A stretch of DNA of 64,000 nucleotides from assembly GCF_036227405.1 (NCBI RefSeq), contig NZ_CP109473.1:7812001-7876000 (forward strand), read 5' to 3'. The notes under the pieces were generated by a model that saw only the letters and a list, made by a program, of their open reading frames with translations, was not told where the DNA came from and did no database searches. The stretch comes from Streptomyces sp. NBC_01460. Its GTDB lineage: Bacteria; Actinomycetota; Actinomycetes; Streptomycetales; Streptomycetaceae. Positions within the stretch are counted from its first letter, which is position 1. Each line of letters opens with the position of its first letter. The position numbers and the translations under genes were made by a program. Shown one piece after another: positions 19,552 to 27,381 of the stretch.

Positions 19552-20388
19552 ATGAGCGCGCGACTCCGCGGCATCGCGCGAGAGACCGAGGCGATCGTCC
19601 TGGCCGGGCGGTACCGCACGCCCGAGGGGCGCGAGGTGACCATCGAGCGCGCCCTGGCCACCGCGCTTCCCGCGACCCGGCTGTACGGCCCCGAGCCCGT
19701 CCCCGTGGCCGTACCGGACACCGACCGCACCCCGGTCGTCGAGGTGACGGACGAGACCAGCCTGCAGGCGGCGCGCCGGATGACGGGCGAGTCGGCGGCC
19801 GAGGTGGCCGTGCTGAACTACGCCTCCGCCCGCAACCCCGGCGGTGGCTACCTGAACGGCGCGCAGGCCCAGGAGGAATCCCTGTGCCGCGGCTCCGCGC
19901 TCCACGCCACGCTGCTGCGCGCCCCGGAGTTCTACGCGCACCACCGCGCCGAACGCAGCGCCCTCTACACCGACCGGGTCATCCACTCACCGGGCGTCCC
20001 GGTCTTCCGCGACGACCGGGGGAGACTGCTCGACTCCCCGTACACGGCCGGATTCCTCACCTCGCCCGCGCCGAACGCCGGAGTCATCCGCCGAAGGGAC
20101 CCCGACCTCGTCGCCCGCATACCCGCCGCACTGGCGAGCCGGGCCGAACGCGTGCTCGAGGTCGCCGCCGTCTGCGGCTACCGGCGGCTGGTGCTGGGCG
20201 CGTGGGGCTGCGGAGTCTTCATGAACGACCCGGCCGAGGTCGCCGGAGCCTTCCGCGCCCTGCTGACCGGCGGCGGGCGGTTCGCCGGCCACTTCGAGCA
20301 GCTCGTCCTCGGGATTCCGGACCGCGACCCCGATTCCGCCGTCCGGGCGGCCTTCGCCCGCGCCTTCGCCGGTCAGCTCCAGCCGTAG
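19552..20388 (+). CDS. Bacterial poly(ADP-ribose) glycohydrolase (macrodomain, TIGR02452)
   Basis: This 278-residue protein has the PARG signature GGG-Xn-QEE in ARNPGGGYLNGAQAQEESLCR-type context (residues about 98-117). The macrodomain core (VAVLNYAS, YRRLVLGAWGCGVFMNDP) lies around it. It should cleave ribose-ribose bonds of poly(ADP-ribose) or release ADP-ribose from proteins. The ATG at 19552 is preceded by only a weak purine stretch. It is divergent from egtA, with a 147-bp gap. Its 3' end overlaps the 3' end of the PemK-like gene by 16 bp on the other strand. No ADP-ribosyltransferase is visible in the window. Confidence 0.9.
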   Translation: MSARLRGIARETEAIVLAGRYRTPEGREVTIERALATALPATRLYGPEPVPVAVPDTDRTPVVEVTDETSLQAARRMTGESAAEVAVLNYASARNPGGGYLNGAQAQEESLCRGSALHATLLRAPEFYAHHRAERSALYTDRVIHSPGVPVFRDDRGRLLDSPYTAGFLTSPAPNAGVIRRRDPDLVARIPAALASRAERVLEVAAVCGYRRLVLGAWGCGVFMNDPAEVAGAFRALLTGGGRFAGHFEQLVLGIPDRDPDSAVRAAFARAFAGQLQP

Positions 20389-20840
20389 CGCTCCCGCAGG
20401 CGCCCCACGACCAGGTCGTACCTGTCCCGGTCCAGCGCACAGGCCTCCCGCCGCATCCCGTCCTCGTGCACCCGCAGGACCCGGTCCAGATCCACCCAGG
20501 ACGGCCGCCCCGAGCTGTCCCACGGCCCCGCACCCAGGGCGACCCACTCGTGGTCCCCGTAATGCTGCTTGCTGGACAACTGCACGGCGAGGAGCGTGCC
20601 CCTCTCCTCCCGGGCGACGACGAGAACCGGCCGGTCCTTGCCGCGTCCGTCGTTCTCCTCGAACGGCACCCAGGTCCAGACGATCTCACCGGGATCGGGA
20701 TCGCCGTCGCGGTCGGGGGCGTACGAGGTGCGGACGGGCCCCACGTCGCGGGGGTCGGCCTCCGCGGTCGCCGCCGGGCCGCTGCGGCCCGGGAAGTCGG
20801 TCGTGCTGTCACTGCTGTGGTTCATGTGCTGGAACGTCAT
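20373..20840 (-). CDS. PemK/MazF-like protein, solitary
   Basis: This protein of about 155 residues has the MazF/PemK core: DPGEIVWTWVPFEENDG, KDRPVLVVAREERG, LLAVQLSSK and LDRVLRVHEDGM. Family members are endoribonuclease toxins. Here no antitoxin gene is adjacent on either side, and the N-terminal 40 residues are polar and disordered. It may therefore be a domesticated or regulatory relative. The start is uncertain between ATG 20840 and ATG 20825; neither has a clear Shine-Dalgarno sequence. It is convergent with, and overlaps, the PARG gene. Confidence 0.8.
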   Translation of the reverse strand: MTFQHMNHSSDSTTDFPGRSGPAATAEADPRDVGPVRTSYAPDRDGDPDPGEIVWTWVPFEENDGRGKDRPVLVVAREERGTLLAVQLSSKQHYGDHEWVALGAGPWDSSGRPSWVDLDRVLRVHEDGMRREACALDRDRYDLVVGRLRERYGWS

Positions 20841-20910
20841 CGCAACACCGTAGGACCTGGACGGCCCAGCCCGTGGAGCGGGTCGGCGAAAGGGGCCACA
20901 GGCTCGACCC

Positions 20911-22035
20911 ATGATCACCGACGACGTCATCGCCCGCCTCGCCCGTACCCTCGCGGTGGCCGGCCTCCTCGCAGCGACCGCGCTGGCCACGGCTTATGGT
21001 GCCGCGTCAGCCCCGCCGCCGCAGCCGGTCCCGGCATCGCCCGCCCCCTCGGGCCCGGCCGCCGGCCCTGCCGCACCGGCTCCGCGGACCGTCTCGGCCT
21101 GGCTGCCCTACTGGGACCAGGAGGGCGCCTACCAGGACGCGCTGCGCCACGCCGGGCAGCTGCACACCGTCAGCCCGTTCTGGTACGAGGCTGTGTCCGC
21201 CGGACGGATCGACGCGCACCCCGGCGCGGGGGAGCGGCGCATCATCGACGGACTCCACCGGGCCGGGACGAAGGTCGTCCCCACGGTCATGGAGACGATG
21301 AAGTCCGGTGTCCTGGCCGCGATCCTCACCAGCCCAGCCCGGCGCGCCGAGCACACCGACGCGCTGATGCGAACCGTCGCCACCCGCGACTACGACGGCC
21401 TCGACCTCGACTACGAATCCATCGCCGCCACCGGCGACACGACGTACGCCGCCGTGCGCGACGGCTTCACCGCCCTGGCGACCGACCTCTGCCGGCGTCT
21501 GCACCTCCTCGGCAAGCAGTGCGTGGTCACGGTCTTCCCGAAAACCGCCACGACCGGCCGCATCTGGGACTACGCGGCACTCGGGCGTGTCGCCGACCGC
21601 GTCCGGATCATGGGATACAACCTGCACTGGCAGGGCGGGGACCCCGGACCGCTGGCCGACACCCGCTGGTACGAGGACGTCCTGACCCGCGCCACCGCCC
21701 TCGTCCCGCCGGCCAAGCTGGAGATGGGCCTCCCCGCATACGGCTGGAACTGGCCGTCGGACAGCACCAGTACGGCCGCCACGACCCACGTCACCTGGAA
21801 GGAGGCCGAGGCGCTGCGTGCCGAACAGGGCGCCCCCTACCGCTTCGACGAGATCTCCGGCACGCCGTACTTCACCTACGACGACGGCACGGAGACCCGT
21901 GAGGTCTGGTACCAGGACGCACGCGGGATCGCCGCCCACCTGCCGGTGCTGCGCAAGCACGGCGTGACGAACACCGCGCTGTGGGCGCTCAACTTCGAGG
22001 ACCCGAAGATCTGGCCGGTCCTCGCCGGCGGCTGA
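20911..22035 (+). CDS. Secreted glycoside hydrolase family 18 protein
   Basis: This 374-residue protein starts with a signal-like segment (LAVAGLLAATALATAYG) and a Pro/Ala linker, so it is probably exported. The GH18 catalytic motif DGLDLDYES (DxxDxDxE) is intact. Other barrel strands are VSAWLPYWDQEGAY, DRVRIMGYNLHWQ and LEMGLPAYGWNW. It is closer to the YaaH/spore-germination type of GH18, which acts on peptidoglycan or short glycans, than to large chitinases; no carbohydrate-binding module is present. The LacI regulator gene follows on the same strand after about 93 bp and is a candidate controller. Confidence 0.88.
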   Translation: MITDDVIARLARTLAVAGLLAATALATAYGAASAPPPQPVPASPAPSGPAAGPAAPAPRTVSAWLPYWDQEGAYQDALRHAGQLHTVSPFWYEAVSAGRIDAHPGAGERRIIDGLHRAGTKVVPTVMETMKSGVLAAILTSPARRAEHTDALMRTVATRDYDGLDLDYESIAATGDTTYAAVRDGFTALATDLCRRLHLLGKQCVVTVFPKTATTGRIWDYAALGRVADRVRIMGYNLHWQGGDPGPLADTRWYEDVLTRATALVPPAKLEMGLPAYGWNWPSDSTSTAATTHVTWKEAEALRAEQGAPYRFDEISGTPYFTYDDGTETREVWYQDARGIAAHLPVLRKHGVTNTALWALNFEDPKIWPVLAGG

Positions 22036-22128
22036 CGCCGCTCCCAGCCGCTGCCGGTGGTTGACCCCCCGGTCACGGTGCCCCGGCCCGTCGGCCGGGC
22101 GAACGGGTCTGGAAGACTGCCCGACGCC

Positions 22129-23157
22129 ATGAGTCAGTTACCCGAGCAGCCCGCCGGGATCTCCGTACCGACCAGCGCCGATGTCGCGCGGTTCGCGGGA
22201 GTCTCCCGGGCCACCGTGTCCTACGTACTGAACAACAACACCTCCGGGCGGATCAGTGAACCGACCCGGCGGCTGGTCAGGGACGCCGCCACCCAGCTCG
22301 GCTACGTCCCGCACGCGGCGGCCCGGAGCCTGCGCGCCGGGCGGAGCAGGACGGTACTGCTGCCTGCCGCGCACGCCCCGGCGGGGCCGCTGTACCAGCG
22401 GTTCTTCGCCGGGCTCGAATCCGGCCTGCGGCGCCTCGACTACACGGTGGTGCAGTTCGGCGGCATCGGCCTCGACGCCGACGAGGCGGCGAGGGCCTGG
22501 GCCGAACTCCGCCCCGTCGCCGTCGTGGCACCCGACGGCATCCCCCTCACCCCGTACGGAACAGGCGTGCTCACCCGTGCCGGGGCCCGGGCCGTGATCA
22601 CCCTGGGCCCGCGGCCGGTCGACGGCGCGCACGCCCTCGTCGTGGACGAGCGCGAGGTCGGCGGCTGCGCGATCCGGCACCTGCTCGCGCGCGGCCGTCG
22701 CAGGATCGGGGTGGTCGTGCCCCAGGACCCCGGCCTCACCCTGCTCGCCGGACACCGTCTGGCCGGTGCGACGCGCGCCGCGGAGGAGTCGGAGACGGAC
22801 GCCCGCATCCAGCCACTGCCCCTGCGGTACGAGGAGGCCTCGGCCGAGGGCCTCGCCGCGCGCTGGAGGACGCTGGGCCTGGACGCCGTGTTCGCGTACG
22901 ACGACACCTACGCCATGCTCCTGCTGAGAGCGCTCCAGGACGCGGGTGTGGACGTACCCGCCGAGACGGCCGTGATCGGTGCGGGCGACCTGATGCTCGC
23001 CAGGCTGCTGCGGCCCCGGCTCAGCAGCGTCGCCATGGAGCTGGCGTCCCCGGAGCCACCGGCCGAACTGATCGACCGGCTGGTGCGGAACCCCGGTGGC
23101 GAGCCGGAGCGCCACTCTCTCCTGCGGGCCGCTGCGGTGACCCGCGAGTCCAGCTGA
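22129..23157 (+). CDS. LacI-family regulator with a TTA codon
   Basis: This 342-residue protein has a LacI HTH (TSADVARFAGVSRATVSYVL) and hinge (LGYVPHAAARSLRAGRS), followed by a periplasmic-binding-like ligand domain. Codon 4 is TTA (22138-22140), the rare leucine codon read by the bldA tRNA in Streptomyces. No ATG or GTG lies between it and the HTH, so it must be translated. I found no other TTA codon in the window's genes. The ATG at 22129 lacks a close Shine-Dalgarno sequence. A 7-bp GC hairpin (22082-22099) sits just upstream and may end the GH18 transcript. The ligand is unknown; GH18 control is a reasonable guess. Confidence 0.88.
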   Translation: MSQLPEQPAGISVPTSADVARFAGVSRATVSYVLNNNTSGRISEPTRRLVRDAATQLGYVPHAAARSLRAGRSRTVLLPAAHAPAGPLYQRFFAGLESGLRRLDYTVVQFGGIGLDADEAARAWAELRPVAVVAPDGIPLTPYGTGVLTRAGARAVITLGPRPVDGAHALVVDEREVGGCAIRHLLARGRRRIGVVVPQDPGLTLLAGHRLAGATRAAEESETDARIQPLPLRYEEASAEGLAARWRTLGLDAVFAYDDTYAMLLLRALQDAGVDVPAETAVIGAGDLMLARLLRPRLSSVAMELASPEPPAELIDRLVRNPGGEPERHSLLRAAAVTRESS

Positions 23158-23228
23158 CCGTGCCGTCCGCCGCCCGTCACGGTACGCGGGTCAGGGCCTC
23201 ACGACGTGCGCGACCGGCGGCGGATGTC

Positions 23229-23241
23229 TAGCGTCGTCGGC
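23229..23241 (+). promoter_or_regulatory. Putative leaderless -10 element
   Basis: TAGCGT (23229-23234) lies 7 nt before the ATG at 23242, which has no Shine-Dalgarno sequence. The spacing is identical to that at sdhC. No convincing -35 is seen. Confidence 0.35.
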
Positions 23242-23598
23242 ATGAGCCATCCGCAGAGCTACGAGATCCTGCTGTTCCCGGAACCGGAGGAGACCGCCAC
23301 CGGCGCCCCGGAGCCCGCCACCGCCATCCGCTCCGCGGTCGTGGCCGCCACCGGCGACACCGGGGCCTCGGGCTACCCGCGCTACACGGGCGAGGGCATG
23401 GAGGCCGACATCGACCCGGCCTCGCACACCGTGGAGGCCCTGCTGGTGGACGGCGCGGAGCTGGACTACGGGCTCACGGTCAGGATCGCCGAGCGCATCG
23501 GCGGCACGCAGGAAGCACCGGAGGCAGGCGCTGGCCACGAACCGGAGCCGGCCGGGGCGGAGGCGCCTGTGTCACCGGAGCGGCCCGGCGAGGGCTGA
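23242..23598 (+). CDS. Hypothetical acidic protein, Streptomyces type
   Basis: I do not recognise this 118-residue protein. It starts MSHPQSYEILLFPEPEE and has a compact middle part (AIRSAVVAATGDTGASG, GMEADIDPASHTVEALLVDG, LDYGLTVRIAERIGG). It ends in a low-complexity Glu/Pro/Ala tail, which suggests a small folded domain with a disordered end. No signal peptide or membrane segment is visible. The ATG follows a TAGCGT -10-like element, which points to leaderless expression. A strong hairpin terminator follows it. Confidence 0.7.
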   Translation: MSHPQSYEILLFPEPEETATGAPEPATAIRSAVVAATGDTGASGYPRYTGEGMEADIDPASHTVEALLVDGAELDYGLTVRIAERIGGTQEAPEAGAGHEPEPAGAEAPVSPERPGEG

Positions 23599-23619
23599 GG
23601 CGGGCACCGAGCCATGACA

Positions 23620-23646
23620 AAGGCCCGGCCTGGACGGCCGGGCCTT
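23620..23646. terminator. Hairpin terminator between the hypothetical gene and trx
   Basis: An 11-bp perfect stem (AAGGCCCGGCC paired with GGCCGGGCCTT) closes a 5-nt loop. It lies between two convergent genes, so it can stop transcription from both sides. Confidence 0.8.
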
Positions 23647-23674
23647 CATCACGTCTGCCGCAGGTCTGCTGGGA

Positions 23675-24079
23675 CTACTGCTGCTCCTGCTGGGGCTGCT
23701 GTGCCTGCTGACCTTGCTGCGCCTGCTGCTCCTCGACGGACTTGCGTACCTCGTCCATGTCCAGGTTGCGCGCCTGACCGATGACATCCTCCAGCGCCGC
23801 CTCGGGAAGCGCCCCGGGCTGGGAGAAGACCGCCACGTTGTCGCGGACGATCATCAGCGTGGGAATGGACCGGATCTCGAAGGCGGCCGCCAGCTCCTGC
23901 TGCGCCTCCGTGTCGACCTTGGCGAAGACCAGGTCGGGGTGGCGCTCGGAGGCCGAGTCGTAGACAGGGGCGAACTGCCGGCACGGACCGCACCAGGAAG
24001 CCCAGAAGTCGATCAGCAGGAATTCGTTGTCGCTCACGACCTGATCGAAGTTTTCCTTGGTGAGCTCTACGGTGCTCAT
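23675..24079 (-). CDS. trxA: Thioredoxin with a Gln-rich C-terminal tail
   Basis: This 134-residue thioredoxin reduces protein disulfides. The active site is WASWCGPCRQFAP, and the cis-proline loop is in IRSIPTLMIV. The fold ends at about residue 115. The remaining residues form an unusual tail of Gln, Glu and Ala (EEQQAQQGQQAQQPQQEQQ) that housekeeping thioredoxins lack. The ATG at 24079 has GGAAGAGG upstream. It is divergent from the flavoprotein disulfide reductase gene, with 115 bp between the starts, and the two may be related in redox function. No thioredoxin reductase is adjacent. Confidence 0.92.
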   Translation of the reverse strand: MSTVELTKENFDQVVSDNEFLLIDFWASWCGPCRQFAPVYDSASERHPDLVFAKVDTEAQQELAAAFEIRSIPTLMIVRDNVAVFSQPGALPEAALEDVIGQARNLDMDEVRKSVEEQQAQQGQQAQQPQQEQQ

Positions 24080-24194
24080 ACTCTGTTACCTCTTCCTGGG
24101 ACCGTTCGGACCTGTCCGGCACAACGGTGACGTCACTTGCGCTATTCCGCATGCCCATGTGGCCGTGGCGCACACCCCCGACGACACTGTTCCC

Positions 24195-25640
24195 ATGAAT
24201 GCTGTTGAGAGTGCGCGGAGCAGTGAGTACGACGTCGTGGTCATCGGGGCCGGCCCGGTGGGGGAGAACGTGGCGGACCGTGCCAGGGCCGCCGGGCTGA
24301 GCACCGCGGTGATCGAGTCGGAACTGATCGGCGGGGAGTGCTCGTACTGGGCGTGCATGCCCAGCAAGGCGCTGCTGCGCCCGGTCGTCGCGCGCGCCGA
24401 CGCGCGCCGTGTCGCCGGGCTGAGCGACGCGGTGCAGGGGCCGCTGGACGCGGACGCCGTGCTCGCCCACCGCGACTACGAGACCTCCCACTGGAAGGAC
24501 GACGGGCAGGTCGGCTGGCTGGAGAGCATCGGCGCGGACATCTACCGCGGTATGGGCCGCCTGACCGGGGTCCGGCAGGTCTCCGTCACGGCCCCCGACG
24601 GGTCGGAGCAGCGCCTCACCGCGCGGCACGCCGTCGCCGTCTGCACCGGGAGCCGGGCCGTGGTCCCCGGGCTTCCCGGCATCGCGGACGTCCGGCCGTG
24701 GACCAGCCGGGAGGCGACCAGCGCCAAGGAGGTCCCGGGGCGGCTCGTCGTCGTGGGCGGGGGCGTGGTCGGAGTGGAGATGGCCACGGTCTGGCAGGGG
24801 CTCGGCGCCCAGGTGACGATGCTGATCCGGGGCAAGGGCCTGCTGCCCAAGATGGAGCCCTTCGCGGGGGAGCTGGTCGCCGAGGCACTGACCGAGGCCG
24901 GCGCGCGGATCCTGACCGGGGTCTCGGCCACCGCTGTCCGCAGGGCGGGCCACGACGGCCCGGTCACCGTCGAACTGGACAACGGGGAACAGCTGGAGAC
25001 CGACGAGATCCTCTTCGCCACCGGCCGCGCCCCGCGCACCGACGACCTCGGCCTCGACACGGTGGGGCTCGAGCCCGGATCCTGGCTCTCCGTCGACGAC
25101 AGCTGTCTCGTCGAGGGCAGCGACTGGCTGTACGCGGTCGGCGACGTCAACCACCGCGCACTCCTGACCCACCAGGGCAAGTACCAGGCCCGCATCGCGG
25201 GAGCGGCGATCGCGGCGCGGGCCCAGGAGACGCCCCTGCTGGAGACGGACCGCTGGGGCGCGCACGCGGCCACCGCCGACCACGCCGCCGTCCCCCAGGT
25301 CGTGTTCACGGACCCGGAGGCCGCATCGGTCGGCCTCACGCTCGCCGAGGCGGAAGCGGCGGGCCACCGGGTCCGCGCCGTCGACTACGACCTCGCGTCG
25401 GTCGCCGGTTCCGGCCTGTACGCGCAGGGATACAAGGGCCGGGCCAGGATGGTCGTCGATCTGGACCGGGAGATCCTGCGCGGCGTCACCTTCGTCGGAC
25501 CGGGCATCGGTGAACTGCTGCACTCGGCGACGGTCGCCGTCGTCGGCGAGGTACCGATCGAGCGTCTCTGGCACGCGGTCCCGGCGTATCCGACGATCAG
25601 CGAGGTGTGGCTGCGGCTGCTGGAGACCTACCGCCGTTAA
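24195..25640 (+). CDS. Pyridine nucleotide-disulfide oxidoreductase, dihydrolipoamide dehydrogenase-like
   Basis: This 481-residue FAD flavoprotein has the N-terminal VVIGAGPVGENVADRA motif, the redox-active disulfide GGECSYWACMPSK (CX4C), the NAD(P) motif VVVGGGVVGVEMA and the second FAD motif LYAVGDVN. The C-terminal dimerisation segment reads HAVPAYPTISEVW. In true dihydrolipoamide dehydrogenase a catalytic histidine directly precedes Pro-Thr; here that place is tyrosine. The enzyme therefore may not be a genuine lipoamide dehydrogenase, and other disulfide or metal-reducing roles are possible. I use the ATG at 24195. A serine recombinase gene begins 21 bp after its stop, which suggests its 3' end is an integration site. 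Confidence 0.85.
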   Translation: MNAVESARSSEYDVVVIGAGPVGENVADRARAAGLSTAVIESELIGGECSYWACMPSKALLRPVVARADARRVAGLSDAVQGPLDADAVLAHRDYETSHWKDDGQVGWLESIGADIYRGMGRLTGVRQVSVTAPDGSEQRLTARHAVAVCTGSRAVVPGLPGIADVRPWTSREATSAKEVPGRLVVVGGGVVGVEMATVWQGLGAQVTMLIRGKGLLPKMEPFAGELVAEALTEAGARILTGVSATAVRRAGHDGPVTVELDNGEQLETDEILFATGRAPRTDDLGLDTVGLEPGSWLSVDDSCLVEGSDWLYAVGDVNHRALLTHQGKYQARIAGAAIAARAQETPLLETDRWGAHAATADHAAVPQVVFTDPEAASVGLTLAEAEAAGHRVRAVDYDLASVAGSGLYAQGYKGRARMVVDLDREILRGVTFVGPGIGELLHSATVAVVGEVPIERLWHAVPAYPTISEVWLRLLETYRR

Positions 25641-25661
25641 GGATAGACGGCGGAGGTATGC

Positions 25662-27209
25662 ATGTGTGGTATGGCGGAGAGAGTGATCGAACGGGCCTAT
25701 GACGGTTGCGGACGCTGCTACATCGGCGTCCGTCGTCTCTCTCAGATGTCAGCTTCAACCTCCTCCCCGGAGCGTCAGCGCGAGGACGTGCTCGCCGCAG
25801 TCAAGGCTGTGGGCGGGCACGTCATCGCGTGGGCGGACGACTGGGAGGTGTCGGGCGCTACCGACCCTATGACGCGGCCGAGGCTGGGGCCGTGGCTGCG
25901 AGGGGAGCGCGGCCCGTACAACGGCATCGCCGGCTCCGCGGTGGACCGCTTGGGACGCAACCTTGTGGACTGCCTGAACACGGGCTACATGATGCGTGAC
26001 TCAGGACTGGCACTTCTGACCTACGGGCATGACGGTCCGTGGAATCTCGACGACGCGAACGACGAGAACCGTTTCACCATGGAGGCCTGGGGCGCCCAGA
26101 TGGAGTTGCGCGCCATTCAGCGTCGTAACCGCGATGCGACAGCGAAGGCCCGGGCGGCGGGACGCGTCAAGGCAAAGCCCTCGTACGGGTATCGCTTCGT
26201 GCGTCTGGTGCCGACCGGTGCAGTGGACCACGTTGCCTTGCACGAGCACGCGGCATCGGTGATCCGCAACGTAGCGCGACGTATCCTCGCCGACCCGCAG
26301 AAGATAACCCCATCCTCCGAGGCGGCGAGGCTGACCCGTGCAGGCGAACTGTCGCCCTCCGACCACCGTGCCGTGATGTACGGCCGACCTGTGGCCGGAG
26401 CACCGTGGAGGTCATCAGGACTTCGGGAGATCCTCATGTCCGAAGCGGCTCTCGGCTACCTGATACACAAGGGGCGTCCCGTGATTGGCGCGAACGGGCA
26501 CCCCGTGCGTATCGCGGAGCCTCTCTGGGACCGGGCCACTCACGAAGCTCTGGTTCGGGTGATAAAGCAACGAGGGGCCAATCATCCGCGCGGGGAACGC
26601 ATTCATAGCTACGGCCACCTACTGACGGGCCTGGCATTCTGCGGACAGTGCCATGGGCGACTCAAGGGTTCTTCCGCTCCGTCTCAGTCGGTGTCGACAT
26701 ACTATTGCAATGCCCGCATACTCGGACATCGCGGTTCTGAAACCTGCCGACCGTCCCCCTCTATTTCTCTCCGACGTCTCGATGCGCTCGTGGAGAGTTG
26801 GTTTCTGAGTGAGTACGGGCAAGGAATGATCATGGAAACGGTTTTTGATGCCGGTGACGGGTTCTCTGAACGCATCGTCGAAGTCGAGGCCGCTCGAAGC
26901 CGACTTCGTTCGGACCGGGAGGCTGGTCTCTTTGATGCCCCTGACGACGCGGACTGGTTCCGTAGTCGGTACGCAGAGATGGGTCGCGAACTGGCCAAGC
27001 TCCGCCTGGAGCCGGTACGGCCGGCAGGAATGGTCACCAGGCCGACCGGTGAGACGGTTGAGGATCGCTGGGTGAAGGCACCTGATGTCCAGGCAAAGAA
27101 GGAGATTCTCTGCGAGTTCGGAGTCCGCGTGACCATATGGCCGGCGAAATCGCCTGTGCGGTGGTACGTGGGCAGGATGCACGGACCAGTGCAGCAACGG
27201 GCTGTCTGA
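25662..27209 (+). CDS. Large serine recombinase (integrase)
   Basis: This 515-residue protein belongs to the large serine recombinases that integrate phages and mobile elements. The N-terminal catalytic domain has YIGVRRLSQMSASTSSPERQ, with the likely nucleophile at Ser27, and AGSAVDRLGRNLVDCLN. A Recombinase domain follows (KAKPSYGYRFVRLVP onward). A zinc-ribbon-like part with FCGQCHGRL and later cysteines lies at about residues 327-365. The C-terminus is helical. The ATG at 25662 has GGAGG 5 nt upstream. Codon use is less GC-biased than in the left part of the window. It appears complete, but no excision factor, structural or conjugation genes follow. It may be the remnant of a larger element. 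Confidence 0.88.
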   Translation: MCGMAERVIERAYDGCGRCYIGVRRLSQMSASTSSPERQREDVLAAVKAVGGHVIAWADDWEVSGATDPMTRPRLGPWLRGERGPYNGIAGSAVDRLGRNLVDCLNTGYMMRDSGLALLTYGHDGPWNLDDANDENRFTMEAWGAQMELRAIQRRNRDATAKARAAGRVKAKPSYGYRFVRLVPTGAVDHVALHEHAASVIRNVARRILADPQKITPSSEAARLTRAGELSPSDHRAVMYGRPVAGAPWRSSGLREILMSEAALGYLIHKGRPVIGANGHPVRIAEPLWDRATHEALVRVIKQRGANHPRGERIHSYGHLLTGLAFCGQCHGRLKGSSAPSQSVSTYYCNARILGHRGSETCRPSPSISLRRLDALVESWFLSEYGQGMIMETVFDAGDGFSERIVEVEAARSRLRSDREAGLFDAPDDADWFRSRYAEMGRELAKLRLEPVRPAGMVTRPTGETVEDRWVKAPDVQAKKEILCEFGVRVTIWPAKSPVRWYVGRMHGPVQQRAV

Positions 27210-27225
27210 GCTATCCAGGCAGCTT

Positions 27226-27255
27226 CGCCCTGGGTGGAGTTGTATGCCCAGGGCG
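27226..27255. terminator. Hairpin after the recombinase gene
   Basis: CGCCCTGGG (27226-27234) pairs perfectly with CCCAGGGCG (27247-27255) around a 12-nt loop, 17 bp after the recombinase stop. It may be a terminator. Since att sites of serine integrases often lie next to int, it could also be part of one. Confidence 0.5.
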
Positions 27256-27381
27256 AGCAGTCGGCCCTGCTGTGCCGGATGACCTTCGAGGTGCTCTCCT
27301 ACATCACATTTTCGGCTCCGCAAAGACGTGGTGTTCGTGGATGCTTCTGTCCGTCTACGTCGGAACGAGAGGAGAGATTTG

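Noticed and set aside
20373..20840. A complete toxin-antitoxin pair
   Set aside because: No small antitoxin gene lies next to the PemK-like gene; its neighbours are PARG and GH18.
26692..26699. TGTCGACA inside the recombinase gene, and another inside the rmdA-like gene
   Set aside because: Both lie in coding sequence without the A/T-rich flanks or promoter context of the intergenic boxes. GTCGAC arises often by chance in GC-rich codons.
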